Under the pieces are notes generated by a model. The model did not search any database. It was given only the letters and a program-made list of their open reading frames with translations, and had not been told where the DNA came from. Shown here piece by piece: positions 39,972 through 47,922 of a stretch of 64,000 nt of DNA. The translations under genes were made by a program, and so were the position numbers. Origin of the DNA: Umezawaea sp049997955 (GTDB lineage: Bacteria > Actinomycetota > Actinomycetes > Mycobacteriales > Pseudonocardiaceae); NCBI GenBank assembly GCA_049997955.1, contig JAEBDY010000009.1, forward strand, positions 310,001 through 374,000, given 5' to 3'. Numbering within the stretch: position 1 is the stretch's first letter; each line of letters opens with the position of its first letter.

Positions 39972-40577
39972 TCAGGCGCCGCGCAGCAGTTCGAGGATGA
40001 CCGACGAGTCCTGCGCGCCGGACACACCGCGGTTGCCGACGACGAACGTCGGCACCGAGCGCACGCCGATCGCGATGCCCTCGGCCAACTCCTGGCGGAT
40101 CCGCGCGGTCAGCGCGTCGTCGTTCAAGGCCTCCTCGGCACCGGTCAACCCGGCGTCCTCGGCCAGTTCCACGAGCACGTCCGGGTCGCCGAGGTGCTGC
40201 CCCTCGGTGAAGTTCGCCCGGAAGAACCGCTCCTGCACGGCCCCCTGGACGCCCTGCTCGTAGCCGAGGCTGATCAGCTTGTGCGCGTCGAGCGTGTTCA
40301 CCTGGAGCGTCTTGCCAAGGTGGTACTCCAGCCCGACGCCCGCGGCGACCTGCTGCACCCGCTCGTGCGCCGCCTCCACCGCGGCCGCCCCGCCGAACTT
40401 CACGGCCAGCGCCTCGGTCATCGGCGCGCCGTCGTTGGGCGACGCCGGGTCGAGTTGGAACGGGCGCCACCGCACCTCGACCGGCTCGCCGTCCCACGCC
40501 TCCAGGGCGCTCTCCATCTTGCGCTTGCCGATGTAGCACCACGGGCACACGACGTCCGACCACACTTCAAGTCTCAC
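39972..40577 (-). CDS. DsbA-family oxidoreductase (FrnE-like)
   Basis: 201 residues. A thioredoxin fold with catalytic CPWC (Cys11, Cys14) in VVCPWCYIGKRKMESALEAW, cis-Pro region VRSVPTFVVGNRGVSGAQDS, and the helical insert of the FrnE/2-hydroxychromene isomerase type (NTLDAHKLISLGYEQGVQGA). No signal peptide: it starts VRLEVWSD, so it is cytosolic, as are FrnE proteins, which act in thiol redox stress and were first seen in polyketide clusters. GTG at 40577 chosen by homology; upstream frame extends into non-coding sequence. Confidence 0.92.
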   Translation of the reverse strand: MRLEVWSDVVCPWCYIGKRKMESALEAWDGEPVEVRWRPFQLDPASPNDGAPMTEALAVKFGGAAAVEAAHERVQQVAAGVGLEYHLGKTLQVNTLDAHKLISLGYEQGVQGAVQERFFRANFTEGQHLGDPDVLVELAEDAGLTGAEEALNDDALTARIRQELAEGIAIGVRSVPTFVVGNRGVSGAQDSSVILELLRGA

Positions 40578-40729
40578 AAGAGCTCGCAACACCGGTGTCC
40601 CGGACCTTGTTCCCGGACGGGTCGGCCCGCCGACCACCGCTCGACCACGACGGCGCAGCCCGTTCGGCGCGTTTGACCACGCTCCGGGCGACGGCAGGCA
40701 CCTCCTCCGCGTCGCGCCACTTCAGCGTG

Positions 40730-40905
40730 CTCATCCGCTCGCGCACGGCGGCCGGCGCGGGTCGCCGATCTCCACGGCCCGCGCCCGCATCGCCGCCTCG
40801 CCGTCGCTGACGTCGCGGAGCCGGTCGTCGCAGCCCCCGGACGCCCAGCGGCGTGGCGAACAGCGGATCGGCGTCCAGGACCAGGTCGACCACGTCATCC
40901 GCCGA
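40730..40905 (-). pseudogene. Remnant of a DUF885-family protein, frameshifted
   Basis: Reading from 40905, one frame gives SADDVVDLVLDADPLFATPL then GVRG (to about 40834). Shifting one frame continues as CDDRLRDVSDGEAAMRARAV then EIGDP before a stop near 40730. Joined, they look like the N-terminal region of DUF885 proteins (x-D-P-x-x-A-T-x-x-G-x-x-G-x-D-D-R-L-x-D-x-S). The rest of the roughly 550-residue protein is absent. The remaining sequence to 40578 holds nothing recognisable. Confidence 0.45.
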
Positions 40906-41952
40906 CTACTCCCCGTGGAACCTGGCAGCGGCGTTCCGGATCGCCGCCCGCGCTTGGACGTCCAACCTCCGCACCACGTCCGCGGCCGGTGCGGCCTCGA
41001 TCAAGGAGTAGGTCTGCCCGGCCCACAGCGACATCAGTTCCGGATCACCGGTGGCGCGGATCGGCTTGGTCATCAGGTGCAGGTTCGGGTACGCCGCCGG
41101 GGCGTGCGCGGTGTTCTCGCTGAGGAACCGGTTGACCAGGCCGCGCGCGGGCCTGCCGCTGAACGCCCGCGTCAGCGCGGTCCGGCGGTTCTTCTCCCCC
41201 AGCGCCATCCGGTAGCCGGGGGCGATGCCCGATTCCGGGCACAGCAGGAACGCCGTGCCCAGCTGCGCGGCCACGGCTCCGGCGGTCACGACCGCGGCGA
41301 CGTCAGCGCCGGTCATCAGCCCCCCGGCGGCGATCAGCGGCAGGTCGACGGCGGCGGCCACGAGCCGCAGCGCGGCGAGCGTGCCGAACAGCTCGCCGCC
41401 GCCGGGCGAGACGCCGTCGTCGGTGAGCGTGCCGCGGTGCCCGCCCGCGTCCGATCCCTGCACGCACAGGGCGTCCGCGCCGATCTGCGCGGCCTGCTTC
41501 GCCTCGGCGGGCGTCGTCACCGTCACGACGACGTACGAGCCCGCCGCGTGCAGCCGCCGCACCTCGTCGGAGTCCGGCAGGCCGAAGGTGAACGACACGA
41601 CCGGGACCCGCAGGGCCAGCACGAGTTCGAGCTTGGCGGCGTAGGAGTCGTCGTCCCACACCGGGTCGCCGGGCTGGACGCCCGCGAGCGCGGCCTGGGC
41701 GGCCACCCGCTCGCGGTAGACCGAGAGGTCCACTGTGGACTTGGACCCCGGCACGAAGAGGTTGACGCCGAAGGGCCGGTCGGTCAGCTCGGTGATCGCG
41801 GTGAGCTGACCGGCCAGCGCCTCGACCGCGAGGAGACCGGCGGCCAGGAAACCCAGGCCACCGGCCGACCCCACTTCCGCGACCAGCTTCGGGGTGGACG
41901 CGCCACCCGCCATCGGCGCGGCGATCACGGGTACAGCCAGTCGTTCCAGCAT
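40906..41952 (-). CDS. Nitronate monooxygenase (2-nitropropane dioxygenase-like)
   Basis: 348 residues. An FMN TIM barrel with VPVIAAPMAGGASTPKLVAE (residues 6-25), FGVNLFVPG, PVVSFTFGLPDSDEVRRLHA, GADALCVQGSDAGGHRGTLT (catalytic His in A-G-G-H-R-G) and LPLIAAGGLMTGADVAAVVT followed by GAVAAQLGTAFLLCPES. The set matches class I nitronate monooxygenases that oxidise propionate 3-nitronate and alkyl nitronates. ATG at 41952, 17 bp after the chitinase stop region on the same strand. Confidence 0.93.
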   Translation of the reverse strand: MLERLAVPVIAAPMAGGASTPKLVAEVGSAGGLGFLAAGLLAVEALAGQLTAITELTDRPFGVNLFVPGSKSTVDLSVYRERVAAQAALAGVQPGDPVWDDDSYAAKLELVLALRVPVVSFTFGLPDSDEVRRLHAAGSYVVVTVTTPAEAKQAAQIGADALCVQGSDAGGHRGTLTDDGVSPGGGELFGTLAALRLVAAAVDLPLIAAGGLMTGADVAAVVTAGAVAAQLGTAFLLCPESGIAPGYRMALGEKNRRTALTRAFSGRPARGLVNRFLSENTAHAPAAYPNLHLMTKPIRATGDPELMSLWAGQTYSLIEAAPAADVVRRLDVQARAAIRNAAARFHGE

Positions 41953-41969
41953 GCACCCGACCCTAATCG

Positions 41970-43442
41970 CTACGGCAGCGAGTCCAGGTGCGGAGCCACG
42001 GTGTTCGCGAACGCCCAGCCGTTGCTGGCGTCCCAGTTGATCGACCAGGTCATCGCGCCGCGGATCGCCGGGTACGTGGTCGACGGCTTGAAGCTGCCGC
42101 AGTTCGTGCCCCTGGCCAGGCAGCTCAGGGCGTTGTTCACGGTCTGCGGCGAGACGTAGCCGCTGCCCGCGCCCGACGTCGAGGCGGGGAGGCCGATGCC
42201 CACCTGGTCGGCCCGGAGACCGCCCTGGAGCTGGATGCAGGCGAGCGCGGTGAGGAAGTCGACACCGCCCTGGCTGTAGACCTTCTGGTCGCAGCCGAGC
42301 ATCGAGCCGGAGTTGTAGTACTGCATGTTGACGATCGTCAAGATGTCCTTGACCGCCAGCGCCAGCTGGAAGTAGCCGCCCGCGGTGGACTGCATGTCGA
42401 TGGTCTGCGGCGCCATCGTGATGATCTTGCCGCCACCCGCGTGGATCTTCCGCAGCGCGGAGGCCATGTGGGTCGCGTTGATGCCGTTCTCCAGGTCGAT
42501 GTCGACGCCGTCGAAGCCGTAGTTCGCGATCAGCGAGTTCATGCTGTTGGCGAAGTTGTTCGAGGCCGTCGCGTCACCGACGCCGATGGTGCCCTTCTCG
42601 CCGCCGACGGACAGGATCACCTTCTGGCCGCGGGCCTTGACGGTCCGGATGTCGGCCTTGAACTGCGCGTCGGTGTAGCCGCCCAGCGCGCTGGACAGAC
42701 CGGGGTCGAGGGCGAAGGTCACCGCGCCCGGCGTTCCCGGCACGGCGTCGGCGAACGAGACCGCGATGATGTCGTACGTGGTCGGCACGTCGGCGATCTT
42801 CAGGACCTTGGCGCCGTTGTTGAAGTTCTGCCAGTAGCCCGTGAGCACGTGCTTCGGCAGCGACGTGACCGGCGGCTGGGTGGTCGTCGTGGTGGTCGTC
42901 GTCGTAGTGGTCGTGGTCGACGTCGTGCTCGTCGTGGTGGGCGGCGTTCCCGGACCGTCCACGGCGACGTCGTCGGCGAAGTACGCGGGCTGGCCGTACC
43001 AGCCGTGCAGGTAGATGGTCACCGTGGTCGCCGAGGCGCTGGTGAAGTCCAGCGACAGCTGCGTCCACGAGCCCGAGCCGGGCGTCCAGGTGCTCTTCTC
43101 ACCCGTGCTCGTGCCGGTGACCCCGAGGTAGGTGTAGCTGCCCTGCACCCAGGCGGACAGCTTGTACGCGGTGTTCGGCACCACGGTCACGGTCTGCGAG
43201 CAGCGCGCGTTGTCCTGCCCCGCGGGGGCTCCGGACAGCGCGAACGACCCGCTCCGCTTCGGACTGGTCACCGCGCTGGCGCCGCCCGAACAGCTCCACG
43301 AACTGGTGTTCCCGGCCTCGAAGCCGAAGTTGCCCACCAGGTTCGCCGCGGACGCGTTGCCCACGACGATCAACCCCAGGCCCGCGAAGGCCACGAACGC
43401 GCTCAGGACAGCGACCAGCGCTCGTCTCGTCTTCGTACCCAC
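41970..43442 (-). CDS. Secreted GH18 chitinase with N-terminal carbohydrate-binding module
   Basis: 490 residues. A Sec signal (VLSAFVAFAGLGLIVVGNASA) is followed by a beta-sandwich CBM (NLVGNFGFEAGNTSSWSCSG to FADDVAVDG, residues about 34-148), a threonine linker (about 150-175, twelve Thr in a row) and a GH18 barrel. The catalytic motif DGVDIDLEN has the proton donor Glu318, with SVGG and MQYYN substrate-site motifs. It resembles bacterial ChiC/ChiD-type exochitinases. I chose the GTG at 43442 because GAGG lies 6 nt upstream. A DasR-like box 65-80 bp upstream suggests induction by GlcNAc. Confidence 0.95.
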   Translation of the reverse strand: MGTKTRRALVAVLSAFVAFAGLGLIVVGNASAANLVGNFGFEAGNTSSWSCSGGASAVTSPKRSGSFALSGAPAGQDNARCSQTVTVVPNTAYKLSAWVQGSYTYLGVTGTSTGEKSTWTPGSGSWTQLSLDFTSASATTVTIYLHGWYGQPAYFADDVAVDGPGTPPTTTSTTSTTTTTTTTTTTTTQPPVTSLPKHVLTGYWQNFNNGAKVLKIADVPTTYDIIAVSFADAVPGTPGAVTFALDPGLSSALGGYTDAQFKADIRTVKARGQKVILSVGGEKGTIGVGDATASNNFANSMNSLIANYGFDGVDIDLENGINATHMASALRKIHAGGGKIITMAPQTIDMQSTAGGYFQLALAVKDILTIVNMQYYNSGSMLGCDQKVYSQGGVDFLTALACIQLQGGLRADQVGIGLPASTSGAGSGYVSPQTVNNALSCLARGTNCGSFKPSTTYPAIRGAMTWSINWDASNGWAFANTVAPHLDSLP

Positions 43443-43506
43443 GTGCACCTCACCCGATCCACTTCGGCGGCCGCGGCCCGGACACGTGATGTGGGCCACC
43501 CGAAAA

Positions 43507-43521
43507 ATGGACTAGACCACT
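43507..43521 (-). promoter_or_regulatory. DasR-responsive-element-like box upstream of the chitinase
   Basis: On the minus strand this reads AGTGGTCTAGTCCAT, close to the dre consensus known from Streptomyces (AGTGGTCTAGACCAGT). It lies 65 bp before the chitinase start, the usual place for GlcN-6-P-controlled repression of chitinolytic genes. Match by eye; a dasR gene is not in the window. Confidence 0.65.
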
Positions 43522-43684
43522 AGCGGCTGTCAAGGGTTCCGCGAGCGTTGGGCCGAAAGCTCCGGACGCGCTGGGCTGAACGGCCTGATCCTCCGCTGAT
43601 CGTGTTTATCCCGTGGTGGACTGGGAATGAACCCGTTCAGAGCAGGCATCACGGTCGTCCGACCGTGGGGGTCGGAGGAGAACC

Positions 43685-44122
43685 ATGACGTTCACGCTGC
43701 CGGATGCCGTCAACCTCGCCCGCCGGGCGCACGAGGGCCAGATCGACAAGTCGGGCAACCCCTACATCGACCACCCGCTGCGGGTGATGACCCACGTGGA
43801 CGGCGTCGCCGAGCAGATGGCGGCCGTGCTGCACGACGTCGTCGAGGACACGACCGTCACGCTCGACGAACTGGTCGAACTGGAGTGCCCGACGATCGTC
43901 GTGCGCGCCGTGGAGGCGTTGACCCACTTCCCCGACGAGCCGCAGTCGGCCTACCTGGCCAGGGTCGCGGCCGATCCGATCGCGCTCGTGGTGAAGCGCG
44001 CCGACATCTCCGACAACCTGTCGCCGGACCGGACGGCACTGCTCGAACCGGCCGAGCGCGAGCGCCTGCGCGAGAAGTACGAAACCGCTCTGAGGTTGCT
44101 GGATTATTACGAGAAGGGGTGA
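43685..44122 (+). CDS. Single-domain HD metal-dependent phosphohydrolase (MESH1/SpoT-HD-like)
   Basis: 145 residues. An HD domain with AVNLARRAHEGQIDKSGNPY and IDHPLRV (first His), MAAVLHDVVEDTTVT (H-D-x-x-E-D) and a C-terminal helix LVVKRADISDNLSPDRTALL carrying the last metal-binding Asp. H..HD..ED with the A-H-E-G-Q-x-D-K-x-G-x-P-Y-I-D-H-P opening is that of the (p)ppGpp-hydrolase half of RelA/SpoT and of small alarmone hydrolases (MESH1). Size suggests a stand-alone hydrolase; activity on ppGpp, NADPH or another nucleotide is unknown. ATG with GGAGGAG upstream. Confidence 0.87.
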   Translation: MTFTLPDAVNLARRAHEGQIDKSGNPYIDHPLRVMTHVDGVAEQMAAVLHDVVEDTTVTLDELVELECPTIVVRAVEALTHFPDEPQSAYLARVAADPIALVVKRADISDNLSPDRTALLEPAERERLREKYETALRLLDYYEKG

Positions 44123-44249
44123 ACGTGCCGTATACCACATGTAATGGCGGTATGCGAGACAGATCACCCTCGGAATCGATGCAGAAGCGCGGAAAAAGGT
44201 GAAGTATGGGTGGTGCAAGAAGACCGGGCACCACTAGTCGAAGGACGAG

Positions 44250-44480
44250 ATGACACACCCCACCACCGCCATTCGGACACTGCGCAACAGCCTGTCGAGC
44301 CGCCGCGCGGCCCGGCGCAGCCGCCAGAGCCTTGAGCGGCAGTTGGCCAGCTACACCACCCCGAGCGACCGGCTGGACCTGGAAGCCACGCTCGACCGGC
44401 ACGACTCGGAGGACGCCGCCCAGATCAAGGCGATCCTGCACAGCCAGTCGATGGAGCGGATCATCCGCACCGGAAGCTGA
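44250..44480 (+). CDS. Small basic hypothetical protein (76 aa)
   Basis: ATG at 44250 with AAGGA 5-6 nt upstream. The product (MTHPTTAIRTLRNSLSSRRA, then RRSRQSLERQLASYTTPSDR) is highly basic in its N-terminal half and helical throughout, with no known domain. Similar short Arg-rich proteins are common in actinomycetes. It may bind nucleic acid or membrane (inference). Followed 83 bp later by a hairpin terminator, so it is a separate transcription unit. Confidence 0.7.
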   Translation: MTHPTTAIRTLRNSLSSRRAARRSRQSLERQLASYTTPSDRLDLEATLDRHDSEDAAQIKAILHSQSMERIIRTGS

Positions 44481-44562
44481 CAGCACGACCGTTCACCGTC
44501 GAACGCGTCTGCGCGCCTGACCTGAAGGCCGCGATCTGACAGCCAGTTCGACGTTCACCCAG

Positions 44563-44595
44563 AGGCCACCCCGGCAGAGCCGCCGAGGGTGGCCT
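44563..44595 (+). terminator. Terminator after the 76-aa gene
   Basis: AGGCCACCC (44563-44571) and GGGTGGCCT (44587-44595), 9-bp perfect stem with a 15-nt loop. Confidence 0.65.
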
Positions 44596-44622
44596 TCGTC
44601 GTTCCCGTCCCCGTGACACGCG

Positions 44623-44655
44623 AAAGCGCCGCACGCGGTGGGCGTGCGGCGCTTT
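44623..44655 (-). terminator. Terminator of lepA
   Basis: AAAGCGCCGCACGC (44623-44636), loop GGTGG, GCGTGCGGCGCTTT (44642-44655): a 14-bp perfect stem ending in TTT on the lepA strand, 18 bp after its stop. Confidence 0.88.
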
Positions 44656-44673
44656 ACGAAGGCGTTGCTACTA

Positions 44674-46509
44674 CTACTTCTTCTTCTTGTCGTCGTCCGT
44701 CGACAAGGCCGCCACGAAAGCTTCCTGCGGCACTTCCACGCGACCGACCATCTTCATGCGCTTCTTGCCGACCTTCTGCTTCTCCAGCAGCTTGCGCTTG
44801 CGGGTGATGTCACCGCCGTAGCACTTGGCGAGGACGTCCTTGCGGATCGCGCGGATGTTCTCGCGCGCGATCACCCGCGAGCCGATGGCGGCCTGGATCG
44901 GGATCTCGAACTGCTGGCGCGGGATCAGCTCGCGCAGCTTGGACGCCATGCGCGTGCCGTAGCCGTACGCGGAGTCCTTGTGGCAGATGGCGCTGAACGC
45001 GTCGACGGCCTCGCCCTGCAGCAGGATGTCGACCTTGACCAGCTCCGAGCTCTGCTCGCCCGACTCCTCGTAGTCCAGCGACGCGTAGCCGCGCGTGCGG
45101 GACTTCAGGTTGTCGAAGAAGTCGAAGATGATCTCGCCCATGGGCATCGTGTAGCGCAGCTCCACGCGGTCCTCGGACAGGTAGTCCATGCCGCCCAGCT
45201 GGCCGCGCTTGGACTGGCACAGCTCCATGATCGCGCCGATGTAGTCGCTCGGCGAGATGATCGTGCACTTGGTGACCGGCTCGTAGATGTCGGCCATCTT
45301 GCCGTCGGGCCAGTCGGACGGGTTCGTCACGGTGTGCACCGCGCCGTCCTCCATGACCACGCGGTAGACCACGTTGGGCGCGGTGGAGATCAGGTCGAGC
45401 CCGAACTCGCGCTCCAGCCGGTCGCGGGTGATCTCCAGGTGCAGCAGGCCGAGGAAGCCGCAGCGGAACCCGAAGCCCAGCGCCGCCGAGGTCTCCGGCT
45501 CGTAGGCGAGCGAGGCGTCGTTGAGCTGGAGCTTGTCCAGCGCCTCGCGCAGCTCCGGGTAGTCCGACCCGTCCACCGGGTACAGGCCGGAGTAGACCAT
45601 CGGCCGCGGCTCGCGGTAACCCGCCAGCGGCTCGGTCGCGCCCTTGCGCTCGGAGGTGACGGTGTCGCCGACCTTCGACTGGCGAACGTCCTTCACGCCG
45701 GTGATCAGGTAGCCCACCTCGCCGACGCCGAGACCGACGCTGGCCTTCGGCTCGGGCGAGATGATGCCGACCTCGAGGATCTCGTGGATGGCGCCCGTGG
45801 ACATCATCTTGATCCGCTCGCGCGGGGTGATCTTGCCGTCCACGACGCGGATGTAGGTCACCACGCCGCGGTAGGTGTCGTAGACCGAGTCGAAGATCAT
45901 CGCGCGGGCCGGGGCCTCGGCGTCGCCGACGGGCGGCGGGACCTTCAGCACGACCTCGTCGAGCAACTCCTTGACGCCGAACCCGGTCTTCGCCGAGACC
46001 CGCAGCACCTCGTCGGGGTCGCACCCGATGATGTGCGCGATCTCCTTGGCGTACTTGTCCGGGTCGGCCGCCGGGAGGTCGATCTTGTTCAGCACCGGGA
46101 TGACCGCGAGGTCGTTCTCCAGCGCCAGGTACAGGTTCGCCAGCGTCTGGGCCTCGATGCCCTGCGCGGCGTCCACCAGCAGCACGGCGCCCTCGCAGGC
46201 CTCCAGCGCTCGGGACACCTCGTAGGTGAAGTCCACGTGGCCGGGCGTGTCGATCATGTGGAGCACGTGCGGCTTCTCCGCGATCTGCCACGGCAGGCGC
46301 ACGTTCTGGGCCTTGATCGTGATGCCGCGCTCGCGCTCGATGTCCATGCGGTCCAGGTACTGGGCGCGCATCAACCTCGGGTCGACGACGCCGGTGATCT
46401 GCAGCATCCGATCGGCCAGGGTCGACTTGCCGTGGTCGATGTGGGCGATGATGCAGAAGTTCCGGATGAGCTCCGGAGGCGTGAACGTCTTGTCGGCGAA
46501 CGTGCTCAC
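44674..46509 (-). CDS. lepA: Elongation factor 4 (LepA)
   Basis: 611 residues. A translational GTPase that acts on stalled or misplaced ribosomes and in 30S biogenesis. G1 IAHIDHGKSTLADRMLQITG (residues 21-40), G2 RERGITIKAQNV, G3 DTPGHVDFTYEVSRALEACE, G4 LNKIDLPAADPDKYAKEI and G5 SAKTG are clear. Domains II, III and V follow, with the LepA-specific C-terminal domain (YGGDITRKRKLLEKQKVGKK). The tail ends in DDDKKKK. GTG at 46509 with GAGGAAC upstream. Confidence 0.97.
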   Translation of the reverse strand: MSTFADKTFTPPELIRNFCIIAHIDHGKSTLADRMLQITGVVDPRLMRAQYLDRMDIERERGITIKAQNVRLPWQIAEKPHVLHMIDTPGHVDFTYEVSRALEACEGAVLLVDAAQGIEAQTLANLYLALENDLAVIPVLNKIDLPAADPDKYAKEIAHIIGCDPDEVLRVSAKTGFGVKELLDEVVLKVPPPVGDAEAPARAMIFDSVYDTYRGVVTYIRVVDGKITPRERIKMMSTGAIHEILEVGIISPEPKASVGLGVGEVGYLITGVKDVRQSKVGDTVTSERKGATEPLAGYREPRPMVYSGLYPVDGSDYPELREALDKLQLNDASLAYEPETSAALGFGFRCGFLGLLHLEITRDRLEREFGLDLISTAPNVVYRVVMEDGAVHTVTNPSDWPDGKMADIYEPVTKCTIISPSDYIGAIMELCQSKRGQLGGMDYLSEDRVELRYTMPMGEIIFDFFDNLKSRTRGYASLDYEESGEQSSELVKVDILLQGEAVDAFSAICHKDSAYGYGTRMASKLRELIPRQQFEIPIQAAIGSRVIARENIRAIRKDVLAKCYGGDITRKRKLLEKQKVGKKRMKMVGRVEVPQEAFVAALSTDDDKKKK

Positions 46510-46609
46510 TCAAGTTCCTCGCGCGTTAGGACGGGGGACACCACATCATCTCATGCGCGTGTACCTGCTTTTACCTGCCGACCTGAGACGGAGGCCATAA
46601 GCTCTGCCG

Positions 46610-47047
46610 GTGTTCGCAAATGGAGAGGACGCCCGCCCGCTCAAGGGCGCGGTCCGCGAGGTGCACTCGGCCGCTGTCGCCGCCACCCTGGAGTACTCCC
46701 CCGACCTGGACGGCCTGGCCGATCCGGGCGAGATCGTGTGGGCGTGGGTGCCCTACGAGGAGGACTCGCAGCGCGGCAAGGACCGTCCGCTGCTGGTCGT
46801 GGGCAGGCACCACCGCTCGCTGCTGGCCCTGATGCTGTCCAGCAAGGAGCCGGACGACCACGAGGTGGAGGACTGGGCCGACCTCGGGTCCGGCAAGTGG
46901 GACCGCGACGGGCGGCACTCCTACCTGCGACTGGACCGCGTGTTCGAGCTGGACGAGCACGACATCCGCCGCGAGGGCTCGGTGCTGGAGCCCGAGCGCT
47001 TCAGCACGGTCGTCGACGTGCTGCGCTCCCGCCACGGCTGGTACTGA
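46610..47047 (+). CDS. Solo PemK/MazF-like protein next to lepA
   Basis: 145 residues. The SH3-like barrel is suggested by PGEIVWAWVPYEEDSQRGKD then RPLLVVGRHHRSLLALMLSS (residues about 42-82), as in PemK/MazF endoribonucleases (K-D-R-P-x-L-V-V). GSGKWDRDGRHSYLRLDRVF and IRREGSVLEPERFSTVVDVL complete the actinobacterial subgroup. The gene is divergent from lepA, as is Rv2405 in M. tuberculosis, and has no antitoxin beside it. The lepA linkage and absence of a partner argue against a classical toxin. GTG start, weak ribosome site. Confidence 0.8.
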   Translation: MFANGEDARPLKGAVREVHSAAVAATLEYSPDLDGLADPGEIVWAWVPYEEDSQRGKDRPLLVVGRHHRSLLALMLSSKEPDDHEVEDWADLGSGKWDRDGRHSYLRLDRVFELDEHDIRREGSVLEPERFSTVVDVLRSRHGWY

Positions 47048-47056
47048 CCCCGACCT

Positions 47057-47096
47057 GCCGGATTCCCCGTGCCGGGCGAGGCGCGGGGAATCCGGC
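47057..47096. terminator. Bidirectional terminator after the PemK-like gene
   Basis: GCCGGATTCCCCG (47057-47069) and CGGGGAATCCGGC (47084-47096), a 13-bp perfect stem with a 14-nt loop between convergent genes. Confidence 0.82.
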
Positions 47097-47128
47097 GGGC
47101 GGGACGTCGAACCACCCGTTCCGGGGTG

Positions 47129-47890
47129 CTAGCCGCGGAAGCGCTGCTTGGCGCGGCCGCCGAGGAGCATCCTCAGGCCGACGAGCGTCACGACGATCAG
47201 GACGCCGCCGATCACCACGATCATCGGCATGCTCATCGGCGGGCCGATCGCCGCGGCGGCGGCCTGCGGGGCGGCGGCGCCCGCAGCCGGCGCGATCGTC
47301 GCGATCGGGATGTTCTTGGTGTCGGTGAAGTCGACCTTGCCGGTCTTCTCCAGCACGGTGATGTGGTCGAGCACCGTCCTCATGCAGACGTCGGCGTAGT
47401 CGCGGATGAGGGTGTTGCGGGTGCCCGCCCGCACCTGCGACAGGAAGATGTAGACCTTGCCGTGCGCCGCGCGGAGCCGGTTGGCGTAGACCTTGTCGAA
47501 CTCCTCGCTGCCCGCGGGGGCCGAGGTCATCTCGCGCAGCCACCCCTGCTGGTCGGCGTTGGGCGTGCTCGGCAGCGGGACGTTGAGCATCTTGCCCAGC
47601 TCGATCACGCGGGCGTCGAGGTCGGCGTGCCCCTCGATGAGGTGCCTTCCGGCCTCCTGCACGAGCGGGTTGGCCGACTTCTCCACCCCCATCTGGCCCG
47701 CGGGACCCTCCCAGAGGCCCGCGAGGCGGACCTTCACGAGCATGTCCCGGGCCGCGGCGTCGAGCGGGCCCCACTGGGTCTGCTCGACCTCGGTGGACAC
47801 GGGCTGGCCGATCGCGGTTCCGGCCAGCGGCAGGAAGAGCGCGGCGGAAACAACGACCAGCGTCGCGGCGGCAGATCGAAGGAGGCGCAT
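47129..47890 (-). CDS. Exported DUF4142 protein with C-terminal membrane anchor
   Basis: 253 residues. Signal peptide (LLRSAAATLVVVSAALFLPL), then a helical ferritin-like DUF4142 domain: TQWGPLDAAARDMLVKVRLA, LWEGPAGQMGVEKSANPLVQ, EAGRHLIEGHADLDARVIEL (H-x-x-D-H-like helices) and FDKVYANRLRAAHGKVYIFL. An Ala/Pro linker and one transmembrane helix (MPMIVVIGGVLIVVTLVGLR) close the chain, with a short basic tail inside the cell. DUF4142 proteins are envelope proteins of unknown function. ATG at 47890 after GGAGGC. Confidence 0.85.
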   Translation of the reverse strand: MRLLRSAAATLVVVSAALFLPLAGTAIGQPVSTEVEQTQWGPLDAAARDMLVKVRLAGLWEGPAGQMGVEKSANPLVQEAGRHLIEGHADLDARVIELGKMLNVPLPSTPNADQQGWLREMTSAPAGSEEFDKVYANRLRAAHGKVYIFLSQVRAGTRNTLIRDYADVCMRTVLDHITVLEKTGKVDFTDTKNIPIATIAPAAGAAAPQAAAAAIGPPMSMPMIVVIGGVLIVVTLVGLRMLLGGRAKQRFRG

Positions 47891-47922
47891 GTTCCGGACT
47901 ACGGATGGAGCGTCGTGGGGGT

